From NCBI GenBank assembly GCA_038234815.1, contig JBBQSU010000046.1, positions 1-23,800 of the forward strand: a stretch of DNA of 23,800 nt, in the 5' to 3' direction. The notes below the pieces were generated by a model that did no database searches, was not told the origin of the DNA, and saw only the letters and a list, made by a program, of their open reading frames with translations. A program made the position numbers and the translations under genes. The stretch is from JBBQSU01 sp038234815 (GTDB lineage Bacteria > Planctomycetota > Phycisphaerae > Tepidisphaerales > Tepidisphaeraceae). Positions 8,686 through 15,118 of the stretch are shown here, piece by piece; the first letter of the stretch is position 1, and the number at the start of each line of letters is the position of its first letter.

Positions 8686-9880
8686 CGATCACCTCCGCGG
8701 CGGGCATTTCGGCGACGGCGTGATTCAGATCGACGACTTCGGCTGGCGCATGGACCGCATCGGATCGTGGGCGTCCATCATAGGGCGCAAAAGTGCGGTG
8801 CGCGGCTTTCAGGCCCAGGCCCAGCGCCAAGGTCCACTCACTCATGCTGCCCAGGCGATCGGCGGGCCGCATCATGCCACAATCGATGCTGAAGAGCGGC
8901 CGCCCGCACTCCACGGATATATTTAAGCCAGCGCCCAACGTTGCAATGAGCCGGGGGTCGTTCGCTTCAGCGCCCGTAACGCGCGCTCGCGCCGGCCGCT
9001 GACCACGAAAGGTCACGCAGTAGTATCTGAGGCAGAGCGCGATCTCTCGACCGAGTTCCTCCATAACGCTGCGCGTCGCATCCTCGACGGCACGTCGAAC
9101 CGGATCCCGATGCTGCGAGTCCTTCACTTCAACCGGCTCCATCAGTCGATGGCGAAGTGCGCGGGCTTCCTCAATCGAGATATTCAACTTGCGACTGACG
9201 GCCTCATGCAGGTTGCCCGATCCGAGGTCAATCGTCTTAAAGAAGCACAGGTCATGCCCGCGAGAGATGATAACTTGTGTTTTGCGAGCACCCACGTCCA
9301 CCAGTACCTGCACGTCCTTTTCATCCTCCCGTCGGCGGACGAAACGTTCAAAGGCTCGAAACAACGCGCAAGGCTCAACGTCCAGCGATTCAAGCAGGCA
9401 GCCCGAACGGTGAATCTGCTCGATGAAATTATTCGTTTCGATTTGCCGGGCACCAAAGACAATCAACTCCTGGCGAGTTTCGGTGCCTTGTCTAACGTCG
9501 CCGGCAGGAAGAAATTGAATCACGGCTTGAGAATCTTCGAATCCGAAGACAGTTCGCGCTTCAAACTCGATCGCGGCCGGTAGCTCTGCCGGCGGAATCA
9601 GGGGCAATCGCAGGTTTCTTATTTGTACAGCTTCGGGGGGCAGACAGGTGATGACGCGCCGGCCGACGAACGGATGCTGCGCAATCATCTTTCGGACCAT
9701 AGCAACCGCGACGGCCAGCCTGGTAGGACTCTCGCCCCTGGCCTCTTCGGGCAAAGCCGTTCGCGCCGCCGCCACAACCGAAAGCCCGCTACCAACTATC
9801 TGACATTGCAGCAGTTTCACGGTGTCAGAGCCGATATCAAGGCCGATCGGCAGAACATGTCGTCTGGGCAAGTTGAACAT
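8678..9880 (-). CDS. pilM: PilM, actin-like ATPase of pilus assembly
   Basis: A 400-residue cytoplasmic protein of the PilM/GspL-cytoplasmic (SHS2, actin-like) family. Seen: the phosphate-1 motif in GLDIGSDTVKLLQ near the N-terminus, the second phosphate region in VLVDVGARKTQVII in the middle, a VTGAEANDPRL adenosine-like loop, and the C-terminal LALGLGLKA that ends the fold. The last 40 residues or so are a charged, Pro/Ala-rich tail. I place the start at the ATG at 9880; a GTG two codons upstream (9886) is possible, because the sequence AGGTGATA before the ATG can be read either as ribosome-binding site or as start. It is followed by pilN with an 8 bp overlap. Its role is to organise the inner-membrane alignment complex. 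Confidence 0.9.
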   Translation of the reverse strand: MFNLPRRHVLPIGLDIGSDTVKLLQCQIVGSGLSVVAAARTALPEEARGESPTRLAVAVAMVRKMIAQHPFVGRRVITCLPPEAVQIRNLRLPLIPPAELPAAIEFEARTVFGFEDSQAVIQFLPAGDVRQGTETRQELIVFGARQIETNNFIEQIHRSGCLLESLDVEPCALFRAFERFVRRREDEKDVQVLVDVGARKTQVIISRGHDLCFFKTIDLGSGNLHEAVSRKLNISIEEARALRHRLMEPVEVKDSQHRDPVRRAVEDATRSVMEELGREIALCLRYYCVTFRGQRPARARVTGAEANDPRLIATLGAGLNISVECGRPLFSIDCGMMRPADRLGSMSEWTLALGLGLKAAHRTFAPYDGRPRSDAVHAPAEVVDLNHAVAEMPAAEVIGA

Positions 9881-9914
9881 TATCACCTGATGCTTGCGTG
9901 TCGATCCGGCCCCA

Positions 9915-10454
9915 CTAGGGGAGGCTCGTCACGCTCATTTCAGCCGTATACGGTTCGACTGACACACGCAGGGTGCGAGCACTTCCGCACTTGAGGTCAA
10001 TCGTTCCCTGGGACAACACTGTTGCCACGCCGGTTCCGCCTGAAACAGAATATGGCGCGCCCATTTCGTCGAATCCGATGGTCTTTTCGCCATCGAAATT
10101 CGCCGAGGCGAGCTGCACGTCTTCCAGACCATGCGCGCCTAAGAGGCCGAACCTAACTTGGTAATCGGCCTTATTCAGGGGGTGCGTAAGGACTGTTTTT
10201 GGCGAAAGGCCAGTCAAGACTTGGTATTGTTGGTTCCCTTCATCGATCTGCACATAGACCATTTTTTGCGATGAAATGGCACGATTCTGGGCATATGAAA
10301 GGTCAGACATCAACTGGCGCGCCGCGGCAGTAACCTTAAGGTCATCGCGCGAGCTGATTTGAGGGATGATCGCCGCCGCGGTGATGCCGAGGATCACCAC
10401 GACGATGAGGATTTCGATGAGAGTGAAAGCGCGGAATTTGTGGGACGGCGCCAT
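9915..10454 (-). CDS. gspH: GspH/FimT-like minor pseudopilin
   Basis: A 179-residue prepilin-like protein. Seen: a 9-residue leader ending in R8-A9, cleavage before F10, then FTLIEILIVVVILGITAAAI with glutamate at mature position 5, and a GspH/FimT-type body (an AARQLMSDLSYAQNRAISSQ helix followed by beta strands ending in a Ser/Thr-rich C-terminus). Minor pseudopilins of this type prime or tip the pseudopilus. The residue before the cleavage site is alanine rather than the usual glycine, as in the PilW/GspJ-like gene of the same run. No good Shine-Dalgarno is seen before the ATG at 10454. It lies 13 bp after the small membrane protein and about 34 bp before pilM. Confidence 0.86.
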   Translation of the reverse strand: MAPSHKFRAFTLIEILIVVVILGITAAAIIPQISSRDDLKVTAAARQLMSDLSYAQNRAISSQKMVYVQIDEGNQQYQVLTGLSPKTVLTHPLNKADYQVRFGLLGAHGLEDVQLASANFDGEKTIGFDEMGAPYSVSGGTGVATVLSQGTIDLKCGSARTLRVSVEPYTAEMSVTSLP

Positions 10455-10467
10455 GGGTTATGGACGC

Positions 10468-10719
10468 CTACTTCGCGGCGTCCTTATCTTCATCGAACTT
10501 TTTGAGGCTCACCTGAAGCTTTCCGCTTTCCAGCATGGAAATGATCTTGTCGAGTTTGGCGTTGGTCGCCTTCTGCTGGTCGATCATCTCCAGCCGCTGC
10601 GCGCCCGAATCAGGAATCTGCGCATAAGTGGGGGTCACATACGACCAATCCACCCAGCGCCCAAAAAAGCTAAACAACTGAAGCACCAGTATAAAAGTCA
10701 GCAACTTGGTCTGGTTCAT
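10468..10719 (-). CDS. Small membrane-anchored protein of unknown function
   Basis: An 83-residue protein that I do not recognise. Seen: a hydrophobic N-terminal helix (about 5-20), a possible signal-peptidase site after TPTYA at about 29-33, and then a soluble, amphipathic helix (about 40-68, pattern RLEMIDQQKATNAKLDKIISML) with a charged Lys/Asp C-terminus. It has one of the best ribosome-binding sites of the operon (AAGGAG six bases before the ATG) and lies 10 bp after the PilX-like gene and 13 bp before gspH, so it is probably a real, translated part of the machine. A periplasmic coiled-coil peptide that associates with the pseudopilus or alignment complex is a guess from location only. 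Confidence 0.72.
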   Translation of the reverse strand: MNQTKLLTFILVLQLFSFFGRWVDWSYVTPTYAQIPDSGAQRLEMIDQQKATNAKLDKIISMLESGKLQVSLKKFDEDKDAAK

Positions 10720-10729
10720 TTAAGCTCCT

Positions 10730-11887
10730 TCACTGTTCCCAATTCAAAACGGCGACATTCTTTGGCGTCAACGAGGCGCTTCCGACGCCTGCGACGACAA
10801 GCTTTGAACTGTCGTACGTCACCTTAATAGTCCCGTTGTAGGCCGTATCAATAGTCGGGTTTGTGCCACAGAAGAGCAGCCCGCCATTAATGATCAGCTT
10901 GCTGCCGGATTGCGTACCGCCGGAGCGGGAGATCCCAATCTTGACATAGACCATGCCGTTGAATGTCACATCGCGATTGGGCCCAGCCATGACAATTTGC
11001 CCCTCGCTGACAAAAGCCGGAAAACCGACTGCCGGCGTGACAACATTATTGGCACCAGAAATTTGCAGATTTCCGCTGGCGTGAATCAGCGTGCCGTTGA
11101 TGGTCACATTCCCCGCCAGCTTCTTGTTGCCGCCCGCCCAGTAATAAACCCCAGCCGGGTTAGTTGCAGTCGGCCCCAGCGTGATATTTTGCAAATCACC
11201 CGCCAGCGCGACAGCCGCGTAGGTATTTCCGCCGTAAGCGTAAGTCTTGAAATTTGGAATGGAAACGGGCACAGGGGCGGGTGCGCTGGCGCTATTGGTG
11301 TTGAAAATCGACCCGGACAGCAGCGCACCAACCAGACTGTCCGCGTGCAGCAAGCCCTCCACCGCCGCTCCGGCCAGCAGGCGGAGCAGGCCCTTGACGC
11401 GCATGTCACCTTTCACCGTCACCGATGCCGGCAGCGTGAGATCTGCATTCGCGCCGACTGCGTAATCCACGCTCGGGTCATACCCCAATTGAACTTCCGT
11501 GCGAATCGCGCGAGTGATCGCGTTCGTATCCGTAGACATGGGTTTTCCGTTAGACGTGATTCGATAAGTAGTCGGACTAAGTTGTGCCACAGTGATGTCG
11601 CAGGTTCCGCTTACGCTGCTCCCGAATGCAACGTCATTTTGCCCCTGCCAGTACGTTTGCCCTGCAGTCAGCGGTGCATTGTTGGGATTCTGCAAGTAAT
11701 ACATGGCCAGATTCACACCGGATTCGGCCAGGCAATCGGCATGAGCGGCGTTCAGCGAGGTGTCGGTAATCTGGGCCTGCATCGCGGTCGAGGCCAGCAG
11801 CGCGTAGCCCATCACCGTCGCCAGCCCCACCATGATGACCGCCAGCATCAGCGCCATTCCGCGATTTTTTTGGTTTGCTTGACGCAC
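10730..11887 (-). CDS. PilX/GspK-like pilus protein with beta-rich body
   Basis: A 385-residue protein. Seen: a 10-residue basic leader ending in R9-G10, then MALMLAVIMVGLATVMGYAL, a prepilin-like helix without glutamate at position 5, as in GspK and PilX; a helix to about residue 65; and a long Gly/Asn/Thr/Val-rich beta region (about 140-370) with repeated VKGDMRVKG, LAGNVTINGTL and VTFNGMVYV strands, as in parallel beta-helix or bactofilin-like folds. Three cysteines (about C47, C76 and C340) could allow disulfides. The start is the GTG at 11887, preceded by AGGA nine bases upstream; the ribosome-binding site sits in the end of the previous gene. In T2SS and type IV pili such large minor pilins cap the fibre; here that is inference. 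Confidence 0.8.
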   Translation of the reverse strand: MRQANQKNRGMALMLAVIMVGLATVMGYALLASTAMQAQITDTSLNAAHADCLAESGVNLAMYYLQNPNNAPLTAGQTYWQGQNDVAFGSSVSGTCDITVAQLSPTTYRITSNGKPMSTDTNAITRAIRTEVQLGYDPSVDYAVGANADLTLPASVTVKGDMRVKGLLRLLAGAAVEGLLHADSLVGALLSGSIFNTNSASAPAPVPVSIPNFKTYAYGGNTYAAVALAGDLQNITLGPTATNPAGVYYWAGGNKKLAGNVTINGTLIHASGNLQISGANNVVTPAVGFPAFVSEGQIVMAGPNRDVTFNGMVYVKIGISRSGGTQSGSKLIINGGLLFCGTNPTIDTAYNGTIKVTYDSSKLVVAGVGSASLTPKNVAVLNWEQ

Positions 11888-11899
11888 AGGCTTCGTTCC

Positions 11900-12595
11900 T
11901 CATGTATTCGGCGTTGCCGACGGCGACTTATTAACGGCCCGAAGCGACGCCGAAAAGTATCGCAGGCGTGTTGTCCCGCCGATGTTTAATTTCAGCACTA
12001 CATCCAATCGCGGGCGCTCCGATGTGCTGCTTCCCCCAGCAACACAGAAACTCGCCGCCTTCACCTTCTTCACCACGGTCGTGGGCAACACATAACTCAG
12101 CGCCTTGAAATCCTCCGGCGCGGTCGGCGTAGTCATATCAGCGCTGCTCATGATTACATCCGCACTCGCTTTTTGCGCAGCCGTCCAACCCGCCGGCCAG
12201 CGAACGCCATAGAACAGTACGCTTTCAGAAATCTTGTCGTATTGCAGCAAACCCATCTCCGAGAACTGCATTGCTTTGTCGTTGTTCGAATCGGCGCACC
12301 AAAACATCACACAAGCTGCAGCGGTGGTTTGGCCGCTGATTGACCCACCCGTGCGCACCAGCCCCGTTAATTTGGCCCTGCGAATCAGCTGTTCCAGTCG
12401 CGCGTCGGTGATCGTGCTAACCACCGCCAGGGACTGCGCGCCTTCCATCGTCCGCCATTGCACCGACGTCGCATAAGTGATCGCCGCGATGGCACTCATC
12501 ACCAGCGCCGTGATCGCGATGGCGATCGACAATTCGACGAGCGTGAAGGCTCGTCGATAGCGGGCGAGTCGAGATTCAGGGCATCGCATGTACAT
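11900..12595 (-). CDS. PilW/GspJ-like minor pseudopilin
   Basis: A 231-residue prepilin-like protein. Seen: a basic 16-residue leader ending in R15-A16, then FTLVELSIAIAITALVMSAI with glutamate at mature position 5, followed by a long amphipathic helix and a beta-rich C-terminal part (about 110-225) typical in size for GspJ/PilW. Alanine replaces glycine before the processing site. The ATG at 12595 starts four bases after the previous stop; a second ATG two codons later is possible. No strong Shine-Dalgarno is visible, so translational coupling to the upstream gene is likely. PilW-like and GspJ-like proteins cannot be separated from sequence alone. Confidence 0.84.
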   Translation of the reverse strand: MYMRCPESRLARYRRAFTLVELSIAIAITALVMSAIAAITYATSVQWRTMEGAQSLAVVSTITDARLEQLIRRAKLTGLVRTGGSISGQTTAAACVMFWCADSNNDKAMQFSEMGLLQYDKISESVLFYGVRWPAGWTAAQKASADVIMSSADMTTPTAPEDFKALSYVLPTTVVKKVKAASFCVAGGSSTSERPRLDVVLKLNIGGTTRLRYFSASLRAVNKSPSATPNT

Positions 12596-12599
12596 CAGT

Positions 12600-13145
12600 T
12601 CACATTTTCAGATTGCCTTTGGTCATAATCTGTTTGAGTACGACCGGCGTAGCACCGGGAGTGGTGATCGTTACCGTCACCAGCGCAAAATCGCCATTCG
12701 GATCGGCAGGCCCGGACGGCGAGGTAAGGTACTGCACGCGCACCCTTCGCTCGTACTTCTGTCCATCACCCAGAACATACCAGTCGCCCGTAGCGGTCTT
12801 GATTGCCGTGGTCGCATCGAGATAGCCGTGATAGTCATCAACATTATCAAAGAGCGTGCGACTGGTTTCTCCGGCCTCCGCGCCGAGGGTCCGCGAGCCG
12901 TCCGTGGGATCGATCAGCGGCTTGGCGGCAATTTCTTCCATCAGCTGCCGACCCAACGCGATCGCGTTGGCTGTCTCGGCCGCGTATTGCGCCTGACCCG
13001 CCGAACTGGCCATCAAGCCGGCCACACCAATCACCGCAACCGCGACGATCGTCGAGGCGATCATCGCTTCGATCAGCGTGAAACCTGACCTGCGGCAACC
13101 TTGGCCGTTGCGAGATGATTTAATAGTCGGCATAGGGTGTGCCAT
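12600..13145 (-). CDS. PilV/GspI-like minor pseudopilin
   Basis: About 181 residues. Seen: a leader ending in S20-G21, then FTLIEAMIASTIVAVAVIGV with glutamate at mature position 5, a helix with AETANAIALGRQLMEEI (the region GspI and PilV share), and a beta domain ending in VTVTITTPGATPVVLKQI. The open frame runs further upstream, to 13310, but that extension lies inside the preceding pilin gene, is not leader-like and is rejected. I chose the ATG at 13145, which has GGAT about five bases upstream; the ATG at 13133 (177 residues) is nearly as good. Either start overlaps the end of the preceding gene (14-26 bp), which points to coupled translation. Confidence 0.83.
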   Translation of the reverse strand: MAHPMPTIKSSRNGQGCRRSGFTLIEAMIASTIVAVAVIGVAGLMASSAGQAQYAAETANAIALGRQLMEEIAAKPLIDPTDGSRTLGAEAGETSRTLFDNVDDYHGYLDATTAIKTATGDWYVLGDGQKYERRVRVQYLTSPSGPADPNGDFALVTVTITTPGATPVVLKQIMTKGNLKM

Positions 13146-13671
13146 TGCTATCCGATTCGCCCATGTTGGCGATAAGCTCGCCGGTAATGGGCTTGTATAT
13201 CCACCCCGTGCTGCCATCGGGCACCGGCATGGGGCCAGAGCCGGAGACAACTGCGAACGTCGCTTTCCCATTGAGTGGATTGGTCGGCGCTTTGGAAAGA
13301 TACGGCCCATACTTATGCGTTGGGGTATAGACCGCGCTGATATCGCAATCGGCGTTGGTATATTTGGTCATCTGATCGACAAAATCGCTGTCCGTCGGCG
13401 TATTCGCGGGATTCCCCCCGCTATACCCCGGTGCCACGTCGTTATGCTGCGCTTTAAAAACGGTGATCTGCATTCGTAAGTATCGCAGGTCGTCCTTCAG
13501 TGTATTTTCACGCGCTATATGGGCAGCATTGGAAAACTGCGGAATCACGATCGAGGCCAGAATGCCCAGGATCACCACGACAATCAGGATTTCGATCAAG
13601 GTGAACCCATTGGCGGCGCGCACTCCGCCCCTGACTCCCCGCAGATTCAGATTGACATCCATGACGATCAT
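13120..13671 (-). CDS. GspG-like pilin/pseudopilin (second copy)
   Basis: A 183-residue prepilin. Seen: a 22-residue leader ending in N21-G22, then FTLIEILIVVVILGILASIV with glutamate at mature position 5, helix NTLKDDLRYLRMQITVFKAQH, and the GspG-type C-terminal pattern YGPYLSKAPTNPLNGK followed by GWIYKPITGELIANM. The start is the ATG at 13671, with GAAGGAAG five bases upstream; the longer frame from 13704 includes that ribosome-binding site. Its body parallels the first pilin gene of the operon (same GPYL..xPxNPL motif), so the two are probably tandem paralogues, but this copy is larger and carries an extra loop with Pro/Thr/Asp and one cysteine. It is separated from the first copy by a strong stem-loop. 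Confidence 0.87.
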   Translation of the reverse strand: MIVMDVNLNLRGVRGGVRAANGFTLIEILIVVVILGILASIVIPQFSNAAHIARENTLKDDLRYLRMQITVFKAQHNDVAPGYSGGNPANTPTDSDFVDQMTKYTNADCDISAVYTPTHKYGPYLSKAPTNPLNGKATFAVVSGSGPMPVPDGSTGWIYKPITGELIANMGESDSNGTPYADY

Positions 13672-13718
13672 CGTCACTTCCTTCGGACCCCTCACCCCCT
13701 TCAATCCACTTATGGAAT

Positions 13719-13749
13719 CCGGCCGGTGGACTATTCATCCACCGGCCGG
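13719..13749 (-). promoter_or_regulatory. Stem-loop between the two GspG-like pilin genes
   Basis: Perfect 12-bp inverted repeat: arms at 13719-13730 and 13738-13749 (CCGGCCGGTGGA and its complement) with a seven-base loop. It starts about 14 bases after the first pilin's stop on the transcribed strand and is not followed by a T-run, so it is not a standard intrinsic terminator. A 3'-end stabiliser or partial attenuator that lets the first pilin be made in excess over the downstream machine genes is the likely role, as known for major-pilin and other stoichiometric operons. Confidence 0.8.
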
Positions 13750-13762
13750 GTCATGCCCAGGT

Positions 13763-14209
13763 TTACTCGGCATACTCGGCACCGCTCTTATCGATGCCTT
13801 TGATTTTTCCATCTGCCGTGAACACAAACCCCTTGCCACTTGCGGCGACTCCAACGATGTCCGCGGAGCTGGTCAGGGGATTGACCGGGGTCTGCTGAAG
13901 GTAAGGCCCGAGTTGCGGCGTGCCCGTTGCCGTGCCGTCTTCGTTGCTCTTGGCAGTCAGGAGCGTCCAGTCCCACTTGGTCGCATCAGCCGAGCCATCG
14001 CTGGTGGGATACTGGTCGCGGTGCTGCAACTTGTAGAGTTCGACCTGGCTGCGCAGCGTTTGAAGCTGGCTGCTTAGGCTGCTCTTGCGGGCGTCTTCAC
14101 TGGCGTTCGTGAACTGCGGAATCACGATCGCGGCCAGGATGCCCAAAATGATCACAACGATCAGAATTTCGACGAGGGTAAAACCTTTGTTTTTTCGTAA
14201 CGTTTTCAT
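13763..14209 (-). CDS. gspG: GspG-like major pilin/pseudopilin
   Basis: A 148-residue prepilin and the first gene of the operon. Seen: a short basic leader MKTLRKNKG, cleavage before F10, FTLVEILIVVIILGILAAIV with glutamate at mature position 5, a long helix with RKSSLSSQLQTLRSQVELYK, and the GspG-type motif LGPYLQQTPVNPL with an acidic C-terminus (AEYAE). No cysteine pair is present, so it is GspG-like rather than a disulfide-loop type IVa pilin. The start is the ATG at 14209, giving a canonical leader, with GGAG nine bases upstream; a longer frame from 14245 adds a non-leader-like stretch. Its first position, short size and the following stem-loop suggest it is the major subunit. Confidence 0.9.
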   Translation of the reverse strand: MKTLRKNKGFTLVEILIVVIILGILAAIVIPQFTNASEDARKSSLSSQLQTLRSQVELYKLQHRDQYPTSDGSADATKWDWTLLTAKSNEDGTATGTPQLGPYLQQTPVNPLTSSADIVGVAASGKGFVFTADGKIKGIDKSGAEYAE

Positions 14210-14263
14210 AGCAATTGTCTCCGAGAGTTTGGCGTTAAGGTTCATCTGTTACACTTCAACTCA

Positions 14264-14281
14264 GCATCGATCACTCGATGC
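14264..14281. repeat. 7-bp inverted repeat upstream of the pilin operon
   Basis: Perfect GCATCGA / TCGATGC arms with a four-base loop, 55-72 bases upstream of the first pilin start. The location fits an operator or a hairpin in the 5' untranslated region of the operon. I could not assign clear -35 and -10 boxes around it. Confidence 0.45.
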
Positions 14282-14869
14282 CGCATGGTTGACACACTTC
14301 TTCGCACCAGCCGGGGAACGTCGGCCTGATGCAACGCCTCCTTTCAAGTCGGCGTTTATCCAAACAGACTTCGCCTGATTCTCGAAACAACAAGCAATCA
14401 GCCGAGTCATCCTGTCCCACGTCGCAGCAGCGATGTGGGGCAGGCAGACCATTCGGAGCATCGGCGCAAGTTCGGTCCGACTTAACCGAACCAGCGCAAC
14501 CATTTCGCCCGAATCGTCACCAGCAACAGAGAACCGCCAAGACAGGTCGAGACATGCTCACAGGGCAGTCACGACAATCCTTTCGGCAACGTCCTCGATC
14601 CGAAGTTCTTATCGGACCGGACGCTTTGCGCTCGACCGGCGAGGCACTCGCCAAACCGATCGGCCGGATAACTTTTCACCCGGCGCCGCCTCTCGACGGC
14701 TTAGCCCTTGTCAGGGATTCTCATGTTGTCCACCGCATACGGGCGGCGGACAAACGTGATGTACAATTCACATTTCGAGGAAGCAAATAAGTTTTCAGAG
14801 ATTCCCCAGGGCGGGTGTTGGCTCAGCCGACGCGGCAATAAAATCTGGGATTGGGCCTTGGAAATGCGC

Positions 14870-14906
14870 AAAAAATGGGACCGGAGCTCGCCTATACTCC
14901 GGTCCC
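14870..14906 (-). terminator. Rho-independent terminator, minus strand
   Basis: Perfect 10-bp stem GGGACCGGAG / CTCCGGTCCC (14877-14886 with 14897-14906), ten-base loop, and on the minus strand immediately followed by A and six T (14870-14876). No recognisable minus-strand gene ends just upstream of it, so it may end a short RNA started between motA and this point, or act as an attenuator in a long pilin-operon leader. Confidence 0.72.
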
Positions 14907-15030
14907 TTGAACAGCTGCCCGACCTAATGGTCGGAGACCCGCAGCCGTAATCACCGTATCGGAAAACCGGCCTTGTTGGCTTGACCGAAACCGCGCGATA
15001 GGCCCCTGCTATTGCTAATTTCATTATCCG
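14900..15030 (-). ncRNA. Candidate small RNA or leader RNA upstream of the terminator
   Basis: On the minus strand the bases before the terminator contain a nested hairpin (outer GCTGC/GCAGC at 14941-14945 with 14914-14918, inner CCGACC/GGTCGG at 14929-14934 with 14919-14924, with a six-base bulge on one side), and a GATAAT hexamer at 15023-15028 could be a -10 box for a transcript of roughly 150 bases. No good -35 box is seen at the right spacing. I do not recognise a known RNA family. This is a weak candidate from structure and position only. Confidence 0.25.
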
Positions 15031-15118
15031 CCTGCCTTCGTCCAATAATCTTTCACGCCCGCCGAGGCGACTTGCCGAAGAAAGCATCAGGAAGAACTGC
15101 TTTCCGAGGACTGGGTAA

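Larger units (their letters stand above)
14210..15118. other. Gene-free, hairpin-rich region between the pilin operon and motA
   Basis: About 900 bases without a convincing gene. Open frames exist on both strands (for example 14329-14790 plus and 14701-15138 minus), but their proteins are Arg/Ser/Gln-rich, lack any family pattern, and the minus one runs through an intrinsic terminator. Instead the stretch carries several stem-loops: 14411-14444 (14 pairs including two G-U, loop CAGCAG), 14464-14497 (4 + 7 pairs), 14638-14652 (6 pairs, 3-base loop), 14726-14753 (11 positions with one mismatch that becomes G-U in minus-strand RNA), 14877-14906 (terminator) and 14914-14945 (5 + 6 pairs). It must also hold the divergent promoters of the pilin operon and motA. 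A structured RNA is possible but unproven. Confidence 0.6.

Noticed and set aside
10910..11989. A 359-codon plus-strand frame opposite the PilX-like gene
   Set aside because: Arg/His-rich antisense sequence without signature; the minus-strand reading has a pilin-like leader and good spacing.
13146..13310. N-terminal extension of the PilV/GspI-like gene
   Set aside because: It would add 55 residues before the pilin leader and lies out of frame inside the preceding pilin gene; ATG 13145 or 13133 gives a normal leader.
14510..14580. Short resemblance to a bacterial RNase P RNA core (CAACAGAGAACCGCC)
   Set aside because: The flanking invariant elements (GAGGAAAGTCC-like and AGGGTGAAA-like) are absent on both sides.
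14329..14790. A 153-codon plus-strand frame upstream of motA
   Set aside because: Arg/Ser/Gln-rich protein, no ribosome-binding site, no family pattern, and it spans several strong hairpins.
14246..15118. Possible c-di-GMP riboswitch upstream of the pilin operon
   Set aside because: I looked for the conserved GEMM-type core on both strands by eye and did not find it; only unassigned hairpins are present.
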